A DNA stretch of 64,000 nucleotides from Phormidesmis priestleyi Ana (lineage in GTDB: Bacteria > Cyanobacteriota > Cyanobacteriia > Phormidesmidales > Phormidesmidaceae): positions 1 to 64,000 of the forward strand of contig LJZR01000028.1 in assembly GCA_001314865.1 (NCBI GenBank), read 5' to 3'. A program made the translations under genes and the position numbers. The notes under the pieces were generated by a model. That model had not been told where the DNA came from and did no database searches. It worked only from the letters and a program-made list of their open reading frames with translations. Positions 48,570-57,783 of the stretch are shown here, one piece after another. Every line of letters begins with the position of its first letter. The stretch's first letter is position 1.

Positions 48570-49622
48570 ATGTACCACTCTCGTCATCATGCAAACAGAA
48601 CAAACGAGAATACTCACAAAAATGCTCGGTTTTCTGATTCTACAAACGCTCCAATCCCTGCAAACGCTACAAAAAGCAGTTCTACCCGCAAACTTCGAGA
48701 TCAGTTTAAGCTAGTTCTTTGGCGCTTTGGTCTTGTTTGTTGCACCTATGCAGTCACTGCTCAAATCTTTGCGACTTTCACCGATGGTCGTTTGTCTATC
48801 AATGAGTTTTTTAGGTTAATTATTCTCTCGTTGTTATGCGTCATTTGGATTGACCTAAAACCTAGAAATTCAAGAAAAGAAAATTTGCTGGCTGAGGATA
48901 TCAGCACATTAAAGTATTACAACCTCAGTTCAGAGACACCTCAGCATCAAACCTATCGCCATAAAACTGAGCATAGAATGCTTCAGTTAGAGGAACATCA
49001 TCTGATTAGTCAAGAGTATACATTGCCTATGCCTTACCTTTGTCAGGTTTACCACCTGCTGAATCTAAAGCATTTAGAATCGGTTCACGGATTTAGTCTC
49101 AACAACTTAAAAATTTCTCAGGTCGGTCGGTTCAAAGCGACCCAAAGCGGCGGTATTATCAAGTTTCAAACGATTCTCAACTCTTCTTTAAGTCTGCTCA
49201 AAATGTTTCGTCAGCCTGTTGTAGAGGTAGATCTTATCCTACATACACCCTACACCATTGAGCTCAACGTCCCTGTTTATAACGGTAAAAAGATTTTTGT
49301 CATCTTTAACGTTTTGCCCTTGGGTCACAGCGAACACAAACTGTTCATTGATATTTATAGCGACCTAGCGCTACCCAAACCTATCTTACAGGTCTTGCTG
49401 CATTGTGCCTCTATGCTGACTTTGTTTGAAGATTTGCCCTACCTGCAAAAACTATCAAAAGCTAACATTCATCATTCCATCAATAATTCCATCCATCGAG
49501 GTAGAGCCAGTCACGAAACAATGCAGCTTTTTAATCGATTCATCGAACTGTACGGCTCTTGTTTGCAGCAACCACCTACTTTCGGCGCGGTTGAGCTGCG
49601 ACCTATCCTCAACCCATCGTAG
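48570..49622 (+). CDS. Membrane-associated protein of unknown function
   Basis: This protein has 350 residues and I do not recognise the family. The N-terminal 45 residues are Asn/His/Ser/Thr-rich. Two hydrophobic segments follow (about 48-72 KLVLWRFGLVCCTYAVTAQI and about 80-98 FFRLIILSLLCVIWIDL). The rest is a soluble domain of about 250 residues with alternating strands (FGVELNVPVYNGKKIFVIFNVLPLG type) and no obvious catalytic motif. The small cysteine protein follows 74 bp downstream. Its sequence has fewer GC-rich cyanobacterial codons than its neighbours. Confidence 0.7.
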   Translation: MYHSRHHANRTNENTHKNARFSDSTNAPIPANATKSSSTRKLRDQFKLVLWRFGLVCCTYAVTAQIFATFTDGRLSINEFFRLIILSLLCVIWIDLKPRNSRKENLLAEDISTLKYYNLSSETPQHQTYRHKTEHRMLQLEEHHLISQEYTLPMPYLCQVYHLLNLKHLESVHGFSLNNLKISQVGRFKATQSGGIIKFQTILNSSLSLLKMFRQPVVEVDLILHTPYTIELNVPVYNGKKIFVIFNVLPLGHSEHKLFIDIYSDLALPKPILQVLLHCASMLTLFEDLPYLQKLSKANIHHSINNSIHRGRASHETMQLFNRFIELYGSCLQQPPTFGAVELRPILNPS

Positions 49623-49696
49623 CCTGAATATCTCAGCAAGCCTCCAGTTACAAGCCTCAAGTTACAAGCCTCAAGCCTCAAGTCACAAGTCTCAGC

Positions 49697-49966
49697 ATGT
49701 TTAGCCCTTTTTTGCTTCTGCTCTCTCCTGCTTTTTACCAAGTAGCGTTTTCAGCCAGTGTGTTAATGGTTCTTAGCAGCCTTGCTTGGTCACTATGGAC
49801 ATCACTTCAACAAGGCTGGCGACATACAAAAAGATTGCACAAAATTCCATGTAGCCAGTGCTCCTTTTTTACAGATCAATACATGCTTAAATGCACGCTT
49901 CATCCAAGCCTAGCGCTTAGTGAAGCAGCTATAGACTGCCCTGACTACGAACCCTCGGATCGGTAG
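49697..49966 (+). CDS. Small membrane protein with Cys motif
   Basis: This protein has 89 residues. One membrane segment (FSASVLMVLSSLAWSLW, about 17-33) is followed by a soluble tail with four Cys residues: IPCSQCSFF, KCTLHP, then DCPDYEP. The CxxC plus CxHP pattern resembles small conserved cyanobacterial proteins with a possible metal site. The function is unknown. It is preceded by short repeats (TTACAAGCCTCAAG type, 49637-49695). Confidence 0.72.
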   Translation: MFSPFLLLLSPAFYQVAFSASVLMVLSSLAWSLWTSLQQGWRHTKRLHKIPCSQCSFFTDQYMLKCTLHPSLALSEAAIDCPDYEPSDR

Positions 49967-50198
49967 TTTTTTCTAACTCGACGTTGTTTCATCTGTCAGC
50001 ATGCATCGTCTTTGATAGTGATAAGGAAGCCGTAATAAGATGGCCTAACTCATCTTTTTCTTCTGCTTCTATCGATTTCCCTAGCTCTATACCAAGGGTA
50101 GAGTTTGCTGGTGAGCGTGTTTTCTATCATGGGCTCACTCATCTTTAAAGTACTCTCCTCCACAGAAAAGTTGTAAAAAGATAGGCACAAAGGTATTT

Positions 50199-50780
50199 AT
50201 GGAAACACAGCAGACTCAGGGCAATTCTCCACAATCTTCTCCAGAGAGACCTCGCGATCGCACAGAAAACGTACCTTATCCTAGTATTCCACCTATCATT
50301 GACAGCCGTGAAACTGAATACACGGGCGCAGGCGTCACTAGCTCAGTGAATATATTCGGCCATCCGATTCATCCAATTATTGTCATTTTCCCAGTCGCCT
50401 TTTTAAGCGGCGCGGCAGGCAGCGACATTGGCTACTGGATCACCAAAGATCAGTTCTGGTCTCAGGCATCTATGTGGCTCATTGGCATTGGAATCCTATC
50501 AGGCATAGCTGCTGCTATTATTGGTATGTTCGACTTTGTTCGTATTCCGAGAGTCAGAAGTCGGCGAGCGGGTTGGGCACATATGACGCTCAATATAGTG
50601 GCGCTAGTGCTCACAATTGGTAACTTCTTTCTTCGCCTTTTTGGCTCTAGCTCAAGCATTCTACCAACGGGTTTGATTTTGTCATGTATAGTCGCAGTAC
50701 TTTTATCCGCTGGCGGATGGTATGGCGGCGAACTCACCTTTCGGCACAAAGTTGGTGTCATTGGCTCAGGAGAAACCTAA
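50199..50780 (+). CDS. DUF2231 membrane protein
   Basis: This is a 193-residue protein of the DUF2231 family with four hydrophobic segments. An N-terminal hydrophilic stretch of about 55 residues leads into FGHPIHPIIVIFPVAFLSGA, the family start. The HPIHP motif suggests metal or heme ligation in some relatives. The role is unknown. It is followed by an SDR gene. Confidence 0.87.
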   Translation: METQQTQGNSPQSSPERPRDRTENVPYPSIPPIIDSRETEYTGAGVTSSVNIFGHPIHPIIVIFPVAFLSGAAGSDIGYWITKDQFWSQASMWLIGIGILSGIAAAIIGMFDFVRIPRVRSRRAGWAHMTLNIVALVLTIGNFFLRLFGSSSSILPTGLILSCIVAVLLSAGGWYGGELTFRHKVGVIGSGET

Positions 50781-50925
50781 GCTTTCTTTAATGTCTCTTC
50801 AACCTGTCTCTCTTCATCCTACTTTTCCATCTCCCCTCACTCACTCATTTCCCAAAGTCAAAAAAAGTTGACAAAACTCGAAGTCAAAAAAGCAAGCCAT
50901 CAAAAAGTTATAAAAAGCTTATCTT

Positions 50926-51927
50926 ATGCAGCTTAAACCCATCCCTCAGCAGGTTGTTGTGATTGTAGGTGCCTCTAGTGGCATTGGCCGAGATTCGGCT
51001 TTAGAATTTGCCAAACGCGGCGCTAAAGTTGTTGTTGCGGCTCGCAACAAAGACGCGTTAAGTTCGCTAGTGGCAGAGGTTGAGCAGGTAGAAGGAGAGG
51101 TCATTAGCCAAATTGCCGATGTTGCCGATGCTGAACAGGTTCAGGCGATCGCCCGAACCGCCGCAACTACCTTTGGCCGTATCGATACCTGGGTACATAA
51201 CGCCGCCACTGGTATTGTCGCGCCTTTTGCCGACACTGCGCTCGAAGAGTTTCGCAGAGTCATAGAGGTCACCCTAATGGGGCAAGTGTATGGAGCCAAA
51301 TCAGCACTGCCTTACCTCAAGCAGGCAGGCGGCGGATCTTTCATTTCTATATCTTCTATGGAAGGCAGGCGTGCCCTACCGCTACAAAGCGCCTACTCCA
51401 CAGCCAAACACGGTTTAGAAGGGTTTTTAGAATCTCTTCGAGTTGAGCTAGCTCACGAAGGTGCCAATATTAATGTCACCAGCATTAAGCCAGCGGTCAT
51501 CAATACCCCTTTTTATAACCATGCTCGCACCAAGGTCGGTGTTAAACCCACCGGCATCCCGCCCTACTACAGTCCCAGAGTCGTCACGAATGCTATTTTG
51601 CACGCTGCCGAATATCCCACACGTGACTACATCGTGGGCGATGTGGGTCGCCTGCTAGACCTCACCCAAAAAGTCTCGCCTGCAATTGTGGACAAAGCGT
51701 TAGAACTCATTGGCTATCAGGGCCAAAAAACAGACGACCCCAAACAGGTACAAGACCCAGATAACCTATTTGAGCCTATGCCCGGATACGAACAAGTTAA
51801 CGGAGATTTTGATCATCTCACAGTGCCGAGTCTTTCAGATTGGATATATCAAAATCCAGCTAAAGCGATAGGTGTCGCTGCGATCGCAGCAGCCTTTATT
51901 TATTCAGGCTCCCGCCAATCTCTTTAA
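50926..51927 (+). CDS. SDR family oxidoreductase with C-terminal membrane anchor
   Basis: This protein has 333 residues. The Rossmann start is IVGASSGIGRDSALEFAKRG. Catalysis uses Ser in SISSMEGR and the Tyr-Lys pair in YSTAKHGLEG. Beyond the SDR core is a tail of about 60 residues with a hydrophobic segment (IGVAAIAAAFIYSG), so the enzyme may be membrane-attached. The substrate is unknown. It is about 50 bp upstream of the AKR remnant. Confidence 0.9.
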   Translation: MQLKPIPQQVVVIVGASSGIGRDSALEFAKRGAKVVVAARNKDALSSLVAEVEQVEGEVISQIADVADAEQVQAIARTAATTFGRIDTWVHNAATGIVAPFADTALEEFRRVIEVTLMGQVYGAKSALPYLKQAGGGSFISISSMEGRRALPLQSAYSTAKHGLEGFLESLRVELAHEGANINVTSIKPAVINTPFYNHARTKVGVKPTGIPPYYSPRVVTNAILHAAEYPTRDYIVGDVGRLLDLTQKVSPAIVDKALELIGYQGQKTDDPKQVQDPDNLFEPMPGYEQVNGDFDHLTVPSLSDWIYQNPAKAIGVAAIAAAFIYSGSRQSL

Positions 51928-51975
51928 CCTTTCTCAAACCTTTCTCTAAACTCTCTCTCTAAAAATCATTGAACC

Positions 51976-52331
51976 ATGACATCACCTAATGCAGCAGCGG
52001 CTGGCCAGTTTACCCTCTCAAACCGGGCCGTAACGAGTCAGTGCTTGACTACTGCGATCGCGAAGGCATTGGTTTTATTCCTTGGTTTCCGCTCGCTTCA
52101 GGAGATTTGGCTAAACCCGGTGGGCCGGTAGATAAGGTTGCCAAAGCCCATAACGCAACAGCAGCCCAAGTAGCACTCGCCTGGATACTCAAGCGCAGCC
52201 CCAACATGCTACCCATTCCTGGAACCAGCCGGGTTTCACACCTAGAAGAAAACATCGCTGCCGCCCAAATAAATCTCTCAGATGACGAGTTTCGACAGCT
52301 AGACAAAGCTGCCGAAACAATCAATCACTAA
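51976..52331 (+). pseudogene. Aldo/keto reductase remnant (internal deletion and frameshift)
   Basis: The beginning of an AKR gene is preserved from ATG 51976 (MTSPNAAAAGQFT), followed at once by LSNRA, which normally lies deep in the protein. The C-terminal part continues in another frame: RNESVLDYCDREGIGFIPWF, then AAQVALAWILKRSPNMLPIPG and the C-terminal IPGTSRVSHLEEN. Roughly 180 codons are missing and the two parts are out of frame. The function is lost. The Tyr-Asp-Lys-His tetrad is absent because it lay in the deleted part. Confidence 0.82.
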
Positions 52332-52372
52332 ATCAATCACTAGTACTACCTAAGCAAGTACTACCTAAGCAA
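52320..52372. repeat. Two adjacent tandem duplications covering both convergent stop codons
   Basis: ATCAATCACTA is repeated at 52320-52330 and 52332-52342, spanning the stop of the AKR remnant. GTACTACCTAAGCAA is repeated at 52343-52357 and 52358-52372, spanning the stop codon of fruA (52365-52367, reverse). Each gene end is duplicated independently. Confidence 0.92.
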
Positions 52373-54134
52373 GTTCAACGTTTTCGGCAGTGACCTTTTC
52401 GCCAGTTCCTTTAGGAGCATTGCCGAAAGAAAACCTTTTGAGCTGAATGATACTGAGCGTAGTGATGAGCGTGCCTACGGCGATCGCCACAATGTAGAGC
52501 CCAACATTCTCAACCGCATTGGGAATCGCCAGCACAAAGATACCGCCATGGGGCGCTCGCAGCGTACAGCCAAACAGCATTGATAGTGCGCCTGTCACTG
52601 CAGAGCCAGCAATACAGGCCGGAATCACTCGAATAGGGTCATTCGCAGCAAAGGGAATAGCCCCTTCAGTAATAAACGAGATACCTAACACTGAGGCAAC
52701 TTTGCCAGCATCTCGTTCGGCCTGGTTGAACTTACCTTTCGCAACAAAAGTGGCCAAAGCCAGACCCAACGGGGGCGTCATTCCGGCCGCCATCACAGCT
52801 GCCATCGGGCCAAACAAATTGCTAGCCAAAAGACCCACCGCAAAGGTATAAGCCGCTTTATTAACCGGCCCGCCCATATCAATAGCCATCATGCCACCGA
52901 GAATCAACCCTAATAAAACGGCGTTGGTGCTGCCCATATTCTCTAAAAAGGTCGTTAGGCCTGCCATGAGTGCGCTGATTGGCCCGCCAAATACATACAC
53001 CAGCAACAGTCCAACAATGAGCGTTGAGAGTAACGGAATCACCAATACTGGCCTTAGCCCTTCAAAGTTAGCAGGCAGTTTTACTTTATCGCGAATAAAC
53101 TTAGCCACATAGCCCGCTAAAAAACCAGAGAGAATTCCGCCCAAAAAACCCATGCTGAGGTTAGCCGCTAGCATCCCACCAATCAAGCCAGGGGCAATAC
53201 CGGGTCGATCAGCAATAGAAAAGGCAATAAAGCCTGATAGCACAGGGATAATTAGCGCAAAAGCCGCAGTTCCGCCAATTTGCAGGAGTGCGTCGCCAAA
53301 GGTGCCTGCGGGTGGATTAATGCCAAATACAAAAGAGAGCGCAATAATTAGGCCCCCTGCCACCACAATGGGCAGCATGTAAGAAACGCCAGTGAGTAGG
53401 TGCTTATAAGGGCCAGAGCGTTGTTGCGATCGCTTAGTCTTGGCCTCACTCACCTGATCCAAATAGGTCTGAGAGCCGCCGGTGGGCGAGGGCACCGCCA
53501 GAGCCGCCTGAATCTCTTCAGCTGCGTTGTGAATAGCGGCCTTAGTGGAAGTTTCGTAAACAGGTTTGCCCTTAAAACGGGCCAAATCCACATGCGTATC
53601 AGCCGCAATAACAACCGCGTCAGCTCGGGCAATATCCGCTTCGGTGAGCTGATTTTTAGCACCGACCGACCCCTGGGTTTCAACCTTAATTTGGTGGCCT
53701 AGTTTGCTTGCGCCTTGCTTGAGAGCCTCAGCGGCCATAAAGGTATGGGCAATCCCAGTGGGACAAGAGGTAATACCGACTAAAAATGGCTGTTGGTTGG
53801 TTTGAGTCGTGGGCGCAACTGCAACAGGCCGAGAGAGCGCAATTGCATTTTGAATCACCAGCTCTGTATTGCGAATCGCTTCACTGGTAGATACTGCGTA
53901 CAGCGGCTTACCGGCAAACCTGTCACGATCCAAAAACTGGTCAGCACCGATAATCACCACCTCTGCGGCAGCAATATCAGCGTCCGAGAGCGGTTGTTTT
54001 ACGCCGCTAGCCGTCTGTTCTTCAAAAATGAGGTCGTGCCCCATAGCCTGAGCCGTGCGTTTAAGGGCAGCGGCGGCCATCCGGGCATGGGCCTCTCCGG
54101 TAGCACTCATGGTAATGGCAACAAGTTTGGTCAT
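52365..54134 (-). CDS. fruA: Fructose PTS transporter IIB'BC
   Basis: This is a 589-residue inner-membrane fructose permease of the phosphotransferase system that imports fructose as fructose-1-phosphate. The first IIB' domain (1-100) lacks the active Cys (SATGEAHARM at the equivalent place). The second IIB domain (about 120-215) has the phospho-Cys in ITSCPTGIAHTFMAAEALKQ. The IIC channel (about 240-580) has eight or more helices and the GGPVNKAAYTF motif. The layout is like E. coli FruA. It is preceded by fruK with a 126-bp repeat-containing gap. A cytoplasmic phosphate donor (the IIA-HPr-EI fusion) is in the same operon. Confidence 0.93.
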   Translation of the reverse strand: MTKLVAITMSATGEAHARMAAAALKRTAQAMGHDLIFEEQTASGVKQPLSDADIAAAEVVIIGADQFLDRDRFAGKPLYAVSTSEAIRNTELVIQNAIALSRPVAVAPTTQTNQQPFLVGITSCPTGIAHTFMAAEALKQGASKLGHQIKVETQGSVGAKNQLTEADIARADAVVIAADTHVDLARFKGKPVYETSTKAAIHNAAEEIQAALAVPSPTGGSQTYLDQVSEAKTKRSQQRSGPYKHLLTGVSYMLPIVVAGGLIIALSFVFGINPPAGTFGDALLQIGGTAAFALIIPVLSGFIAFSIADRPGIAPGLIGGMLAANLSMGFLGGILSGFLAGYVAKFIRDKVKLPANFEGLRPVLVIPLLSTLIVGLLLVYVFGGPISALMAGLTTFLENMGSTNAVLLGLILGGMMAIDMGGPVNKAAYTFAVGLLASNLFGPMAAVMAAGMTPPLGLALATFVAKGKFNQAERDAGKVASVLGISFITEGAIPFAANDPIRVIPACIAGSAVTGALSMLFGCTLRAPHGGIFVLAIPNAVENVGLYIVAIAVGTLITTLSIIQLKRFSFGNAPKGTGEKVTAENVELA

Positions 54135-54260
54135 GGTAATTAAAAGCGTGTAATGAAAATGAGTAAAAAATCTGGAGAGCTTAAAATCTGAAGAGCTTAA
54201 AATCTGGAGAAAGTCTAGCGAGCTTAAACTCTGGAGAGATTGAAAATGCCGACAGAAACC
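54135..54260. repeat. Short tandem repeats between fruK and fruA
   Basis: There are imperfect copies of a 14-17 nt unit (GAGCTTAAAATCTGGA and variants, with one longer copy carrying an AGTCTAGC insert) in the 126-bp spacer. They might act as an RNA structure or spacer between the two genes, or be slippage products. Confidence 0.7.
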
Positions 54261-55220
54261 CTAAAGAGAAGAGATAGAAACGCGAGCAGCGATTTTCTCC
54301 CAGTTTGTCTCAGGCGGGAAATAGGCCCCTAGCTGGCCTAGCGCAGTGATAGAAAAAGCGGTGGCCAGTCGGGCGCAGTCGGGCAGGGTTTGCCCTTCGC
54401 TCATGGCCGCAACGATACCTGCGACCATGGCATCTCCAGCACCCACCGTACTCTTAATCTTCGGTGGCCCCGCGTAGGCATGCAAGGCAGATTCGGCAGT
54501 GACAAACAACGCCCCTTTTGCCCCCATAGAGACAACAACAGTTTCTATGCCCGTATCAATAAGCTGTCGAGCGGCTGATACAATCTCTGCCTTATCGGTA
54601 AGTGGCTGATCTAACACCGCACTCAACTCTTCTAAGTTGGGTTTGATGATATTGGGTTTGGCCAGCAGGGCATGCTGTAGAGCCTCTCCGCTGGTGTCGA
54701 GCACAATGTGTTTTCCTTGCTCTTTGAGCGGCTTTATCAAATCGTGATAAAAGGTGGGCGCAAGTCCAGGCGGCAAGCTGCCTGAGAAAATAAACCAGTC
54801 GTGGACTAGGGTTAGGCGGGCGATCGCATCGGCTAACGTCTTTAAATCACGCGCTTGGGGGGTAATGCCAGGAAAGTTGATATCGGTTACCTGATCTTGC
54901 ACCTCGTCAATCACCTTAATATTGACGCGAGTTTTTCCGGGCAAATGAACAAAATGATTGCTAATGCCCTTTTGTTCAAACAATTGTTCAAACGTATCGA
55001 CATTGGCAAAGCCTAAAAAACCGGTTGCACTAATCGAATTTATTTCATAAGCACTCCGGCTAAAAAAGTAATCCGCCAAAAAAGCGGCGACATTAACCCC
55101 TTTGCCGCCTGCATGGGCCTGCGCCCAGGCCACCCGATTCACCGCGTTTAGGCAAAAGTTAGGCACCGCAGCGGTTTGGTCAACCGCTGGGTTAAGCGTC
55201 ACGGTCACAATGCGTTTCAT
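54261..55220 (-). CDS. fruK: 1-phosphofructokinase
   Basis: This is a 319-residue PfkB-type kinase converting fructose-1-phosphate to fructose-1,6-bisphosphate. It shows the N-terminal LNPAVDQTAAVPNF, the sugar site AHAGGKGVNVAAFL, and the ATP/anion-hole motif STVGAGDAMVAGIVA with the catalytic Asp. It starts at ATG 55220, overlapping the stop of the IIA-HPr-EI gene by 4 nt, with GAGGAGG of that gene's end serving as ribosome binding site, so translation is probably coupled. It is the middle gene of the operon. Confidence 0.94.
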   Translation of the reverse strand: MKRIVTVTLNPAVDQTAAVPNFCLNAVNRVAWAQAHAGGKGVNVAAFLADYFFSRSAYEINSISATGFLGFANVDTFEQLFEQKGISNHFVHLPGKTRVNIKVIDEVQDQVTDINFPGITPQARDLKTLADAIARLTLVHDWFIFSGSLPPGLAPTFYHDLIKPLKEQGKHIVLDTSGEALQHALLAKPNIIKPNLEELSAVLDQPLTDKAEIVSAARQLIDTGIETVVVSMGAKGALFVTAESALHAYAGPPKIKSTVGAGDAMVAGIVAAMSEGQTLPDCARLATAFSITALGQLGAYFPPETNWEKIAARVSISSL

Positions 55221-57763
55221 AAGCGACGCACCTCCTCAGCAGTACGACACCGCAGCGATCGCTGCGCAAGTTTTTGCAGTTGGCTGAGCGATCGCCCCCT
55301 CAGCGTTGCCTTAACCGTCGCAATGGTTGGAATATCTACGCTTAGCTCCTTGACGCCTAGCCCTGCAAGCAGCATTGCGCCCAGCGGCTCACTCGCAACG
55401 CCCCCGCACACGCCCACCCACTTGCCAGCAGCCTCAGCCGCCCGCACTGTTTGGTCAATAGCGCGGAGCACAGCCGGATGCAGGGCATCAGCCTGTTTTG
55501 CCAGCACCGGATGACCGCGATCCATCGCCAGCAAATACTGGGTAAGATCGTTCGTTCCTACTGAGAAGAAATCGACTTCTGCGGCAAAAGCATCTGCCAT
55601 CAATACAGCCGACGGAACTTCTACCATCATGCCAACTTCTACAGGCGGCGCATCCAGCGTCGCTCGCACCGATTCAAGCACCGCTTTGGCCGCTCGAATA
55701 TCTTCTAGCTGGGCAATCATCGGAAACATAATGCGAATATAGCCGCCTTTCGCAGCGCGCAAAATCGCCCGGAGCTGCGCCTCAAACAAATCAGTGCGTT
55801 GCAGACAAAGGCGAATGCCCCGCACGCCCAAAAAAGGATTTTCTTCAGCAGGCATATCTAAATAAGGCACTGCTTTGTCGCCCCCAATGTCAAGGGTTCG
55901 CACAATCAGCGGCAGGCCGTTCAGCGCCTGTGTCATCTGAGTCAAAGCGCTAAACTGTTCGGCCTCCGTAGGCGCACTCTGCCGGTTTAAGAACAAAAAT
56001 TCTGTCCGCAGCAGTCCAACGCCTTCACCACCTGCTTCAATGGCCTGTTGAGCTTCCTGCGGCTTGCCGATATTCGCCACCACCTCTACCCGATGGCCGT
56101 CTTGAGTGATGGCGGGCTCAAAGCGAGCCTGGTAGTCACGATCTTGCTGATCGGCTTGTTGCTGCTGTTGTTCTTTGGCGCGGGCCAAATCGGCCTCTGT
56201 GGGCTGCGGGTAAAGGGTTCCACCATTGCCATCTAGCACGGCTGTGGCATCGGCAGGTAGCGATAAAATGCTCTCCCCAGCGCCCACGACTGCCGGTAGG
56301 TTAAGCGATCTCGCAATAATCGCTGTGTGCGAAGTCGCCCCCCCTTTAGCCGTACAAAAGCCCTTGATCAATTGAGTGTCTAAATCCGCCGTATCAGAAG
56401 GCGTTAGCTCATCTGCGATCAAAATCACCGGATGCGTAGGCATTGCCGAACCCGAATTTTCTTCACCTGAATTCGCTTCATCTGCCAGCAGCGCCAACAC
56501 CCGCTGTCCCACATCTCGAACATCTGCGGCTCGCCCCGCCAAAATTGGATTGTCCATGGCAGCTAGGGTCTGCGCTCGATCTTCAATCACCTGCTGCCAG
56601 GCCCAAGGCGCGCTGTGGTTGGGCGGCAGTTTAGCCAATGTATCGGTCACTAACGTAGGGTCACTAAGCAGTTCTTGATGCGCTTTAAAAATAGCCGCTT
56701 GCCCTTTCCCCGCACGGGCCAAGACCGTTTTGTAGAGCTCGGCGAGGGACTGGGTTGCACGCGCGATCGCTCCTTGGAGCCTAGCGGCTTCAACCTTAGT
56801 ATCAGTAGCTGTTTCACTAAACACAAGCTGACGGGGCCGATAGTGATAAAGGGGCGCAACCACAATTCCCGGTGAAGCCGCAATCCCATTAATACCAACA
56901 GATGCCAGCTGGAGCGGGGCAACGGCAGTTATTTCTACCGGGTCGGCTGAATCGGCTGTATCAGCGGCCTCAGATAAGCCCTGTTCAAAGGCTGTTTGGA
57001 GTGCTGTAATGGCCAGTTGAGCATCGCGTCCCGTCGTGAGTATTCGAATGCGATCGCCCTGCCTTACCCCTAATTGCAGCAACGACATCAGCCGTTTTCC
57101 ATCGGCTCGCCGCTCGCCATACGCTATTTCAACAGTGGCTTCAAAAGTTTTAGCAAGTTCCACCAGAGCCGTCGCTGGGCGCGCATGAAGTCCTGCCGGG
57201 TCGTCAATCACAACCTCGGCTGAATAGTCACAATGGTCAAAATGATCAAACGCTTCGGGGGTCGAGACTGGCCGCAAATCGGTAGCTTGATGACTCGTGG
57301 CCTGACGACTCGTGGCCTGATGACTAAATGAGTCACCCGTCACCATCAGCTCATCGACAATTTCTTGGGCATTTTTCGTATGGGCCAAGCGCTCTACCCG
57401 AGCCGGATCGTCTAGCACATGCGTGAGGTTGGTCAAAATATTCAAATGCTCGTCGGAGCGAGCGGCAATGCCCACTACCAGATAAACCGTCTCGCCAGCA
57501 TTCCAGGTGACACCATTGGGAATTTGAACCACAGCGACGCCCGTATTCACAATTAGGTCTCGGTGCTCTGGCTGACCGTGGGGAATGGCAATACCGTTGC
57601 CTAGGTAAGTATTGGCGATCGCTTCTCTGGCAAATAGGCTGTCGATGTAGCCCGGTTGAATATGACCTGCTTTAGCGAGTAAAGTGCCGACTTGTTGAAT
57701 AGCTTCTGCCTTAGTCGTCACTTGGGTATTGAGCTGGACGTTTTCTGTTGTTAAGCGAATCAT
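55217..57763 (-). CDS. Fused PTS IIA-HPr-enzyme I (fructose-type)
   Basis: This is an 848-residue fusion supplying all cytoplasmic steps of the PTS. The IIA domain (1-150) has the phospho-His in IPHGQPEH (His62). The HPr domain (about 185-270) has the active His193 in GLHARPA and the Ser in KRLMSLLQLG. Enzyme I (about 295-840) has the phospho-His479 in GGATSHTAIIARS, and the PEP-binding MMVEVPSAVLM and FFSVGTNDLTQY motifs. It autophosphorylates from PEP and passes phosphate to fruA. This fusion (FPr/multiphosphoryl transfer protein) is known in several bacteria. The start at ATG 57763 lies in a 14-bp duplication. Confidence 0.95.
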   Translation of the reverse strand: MIRLTTENVQLNTQVTTKAEAIQQVGTLLAKAGHIQPGYIDSLFAREAIANTYLGNGIAIPHGQPEHRDLIVNTGVAVVQIPNGVTWNAGETVYLVVGIAARSDEHLNILTNLTHVLDDPARVERLAHTKNAQEIVDELMVTGDSFSHQATSRQATSHQATDLRPVSTPEAFDHFDHCDYSAEVVIDDPAGLHARPATALVELAKTFEATVEIAYGERRADGKRLMSLLQLGVRQGDRIRILTTGRDAQLAITALQTAFEQGLSEAADTADSADPVEITAVAPLQLASVGINGIAASPGIVVAPLYHYRPRQLVFSETATDTKVEAARLQGAIARATQSLAELYKTVLARAGKGQAAIFKAHQELLSDPTLVTDTLAKLPPNHSAPWAWQQVIEDRAQTLAAMDNPILAGRAADVRDVGQRVLALLADEANSGEENSGSAMPTHPVILIADELTPSDTADLDTQLIKGFCTAKGGATSHTAIIARSLNLPAVVGAGESILSLPADATAVLDGNGGTLYPQPTEADLARAKEQQQQQADQQDRDYQARFEPAITQDGHRVEVVANIGKPQEAQQAIEAGGEGVGLLRTEFLFLNRQSAPTEAEQFSALTQMTQALNGLPLIVRTLDIGGDKAVPYLDMPAEENPFLGVRGIRLCLQRTDLFEAQLRAILRAAKGGYIRIMFPMIAQLEDIRAAKAVLESVRATLDAPPVEVGMMVEVPSAVLMADAFAAEVDFFSVGTNDLTQYLLAMDRGHPVLAKQADALHPAVLRAIDQTVRAAEAAGKWVGVCGGVASEPLGAMLLAGLGVKELSVDIPTIATVKATLRGRSLSQLQKLAQRSLRCRTAEEVRRL

Positions 57764-57783
57764 TTTGTTAGCGAATCATTTTG
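57754..57783. repeat. Tandem duplication of the IIA-HPr-EI start region
   Basis: AGCGAATCATTTTG occurs at 57754-57767 and 57770-57783. It duplicates the start codon and first codons of the gene. The upstream copy reads MIR then a stop, so it is a decoy start. Confidence 0.9.
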
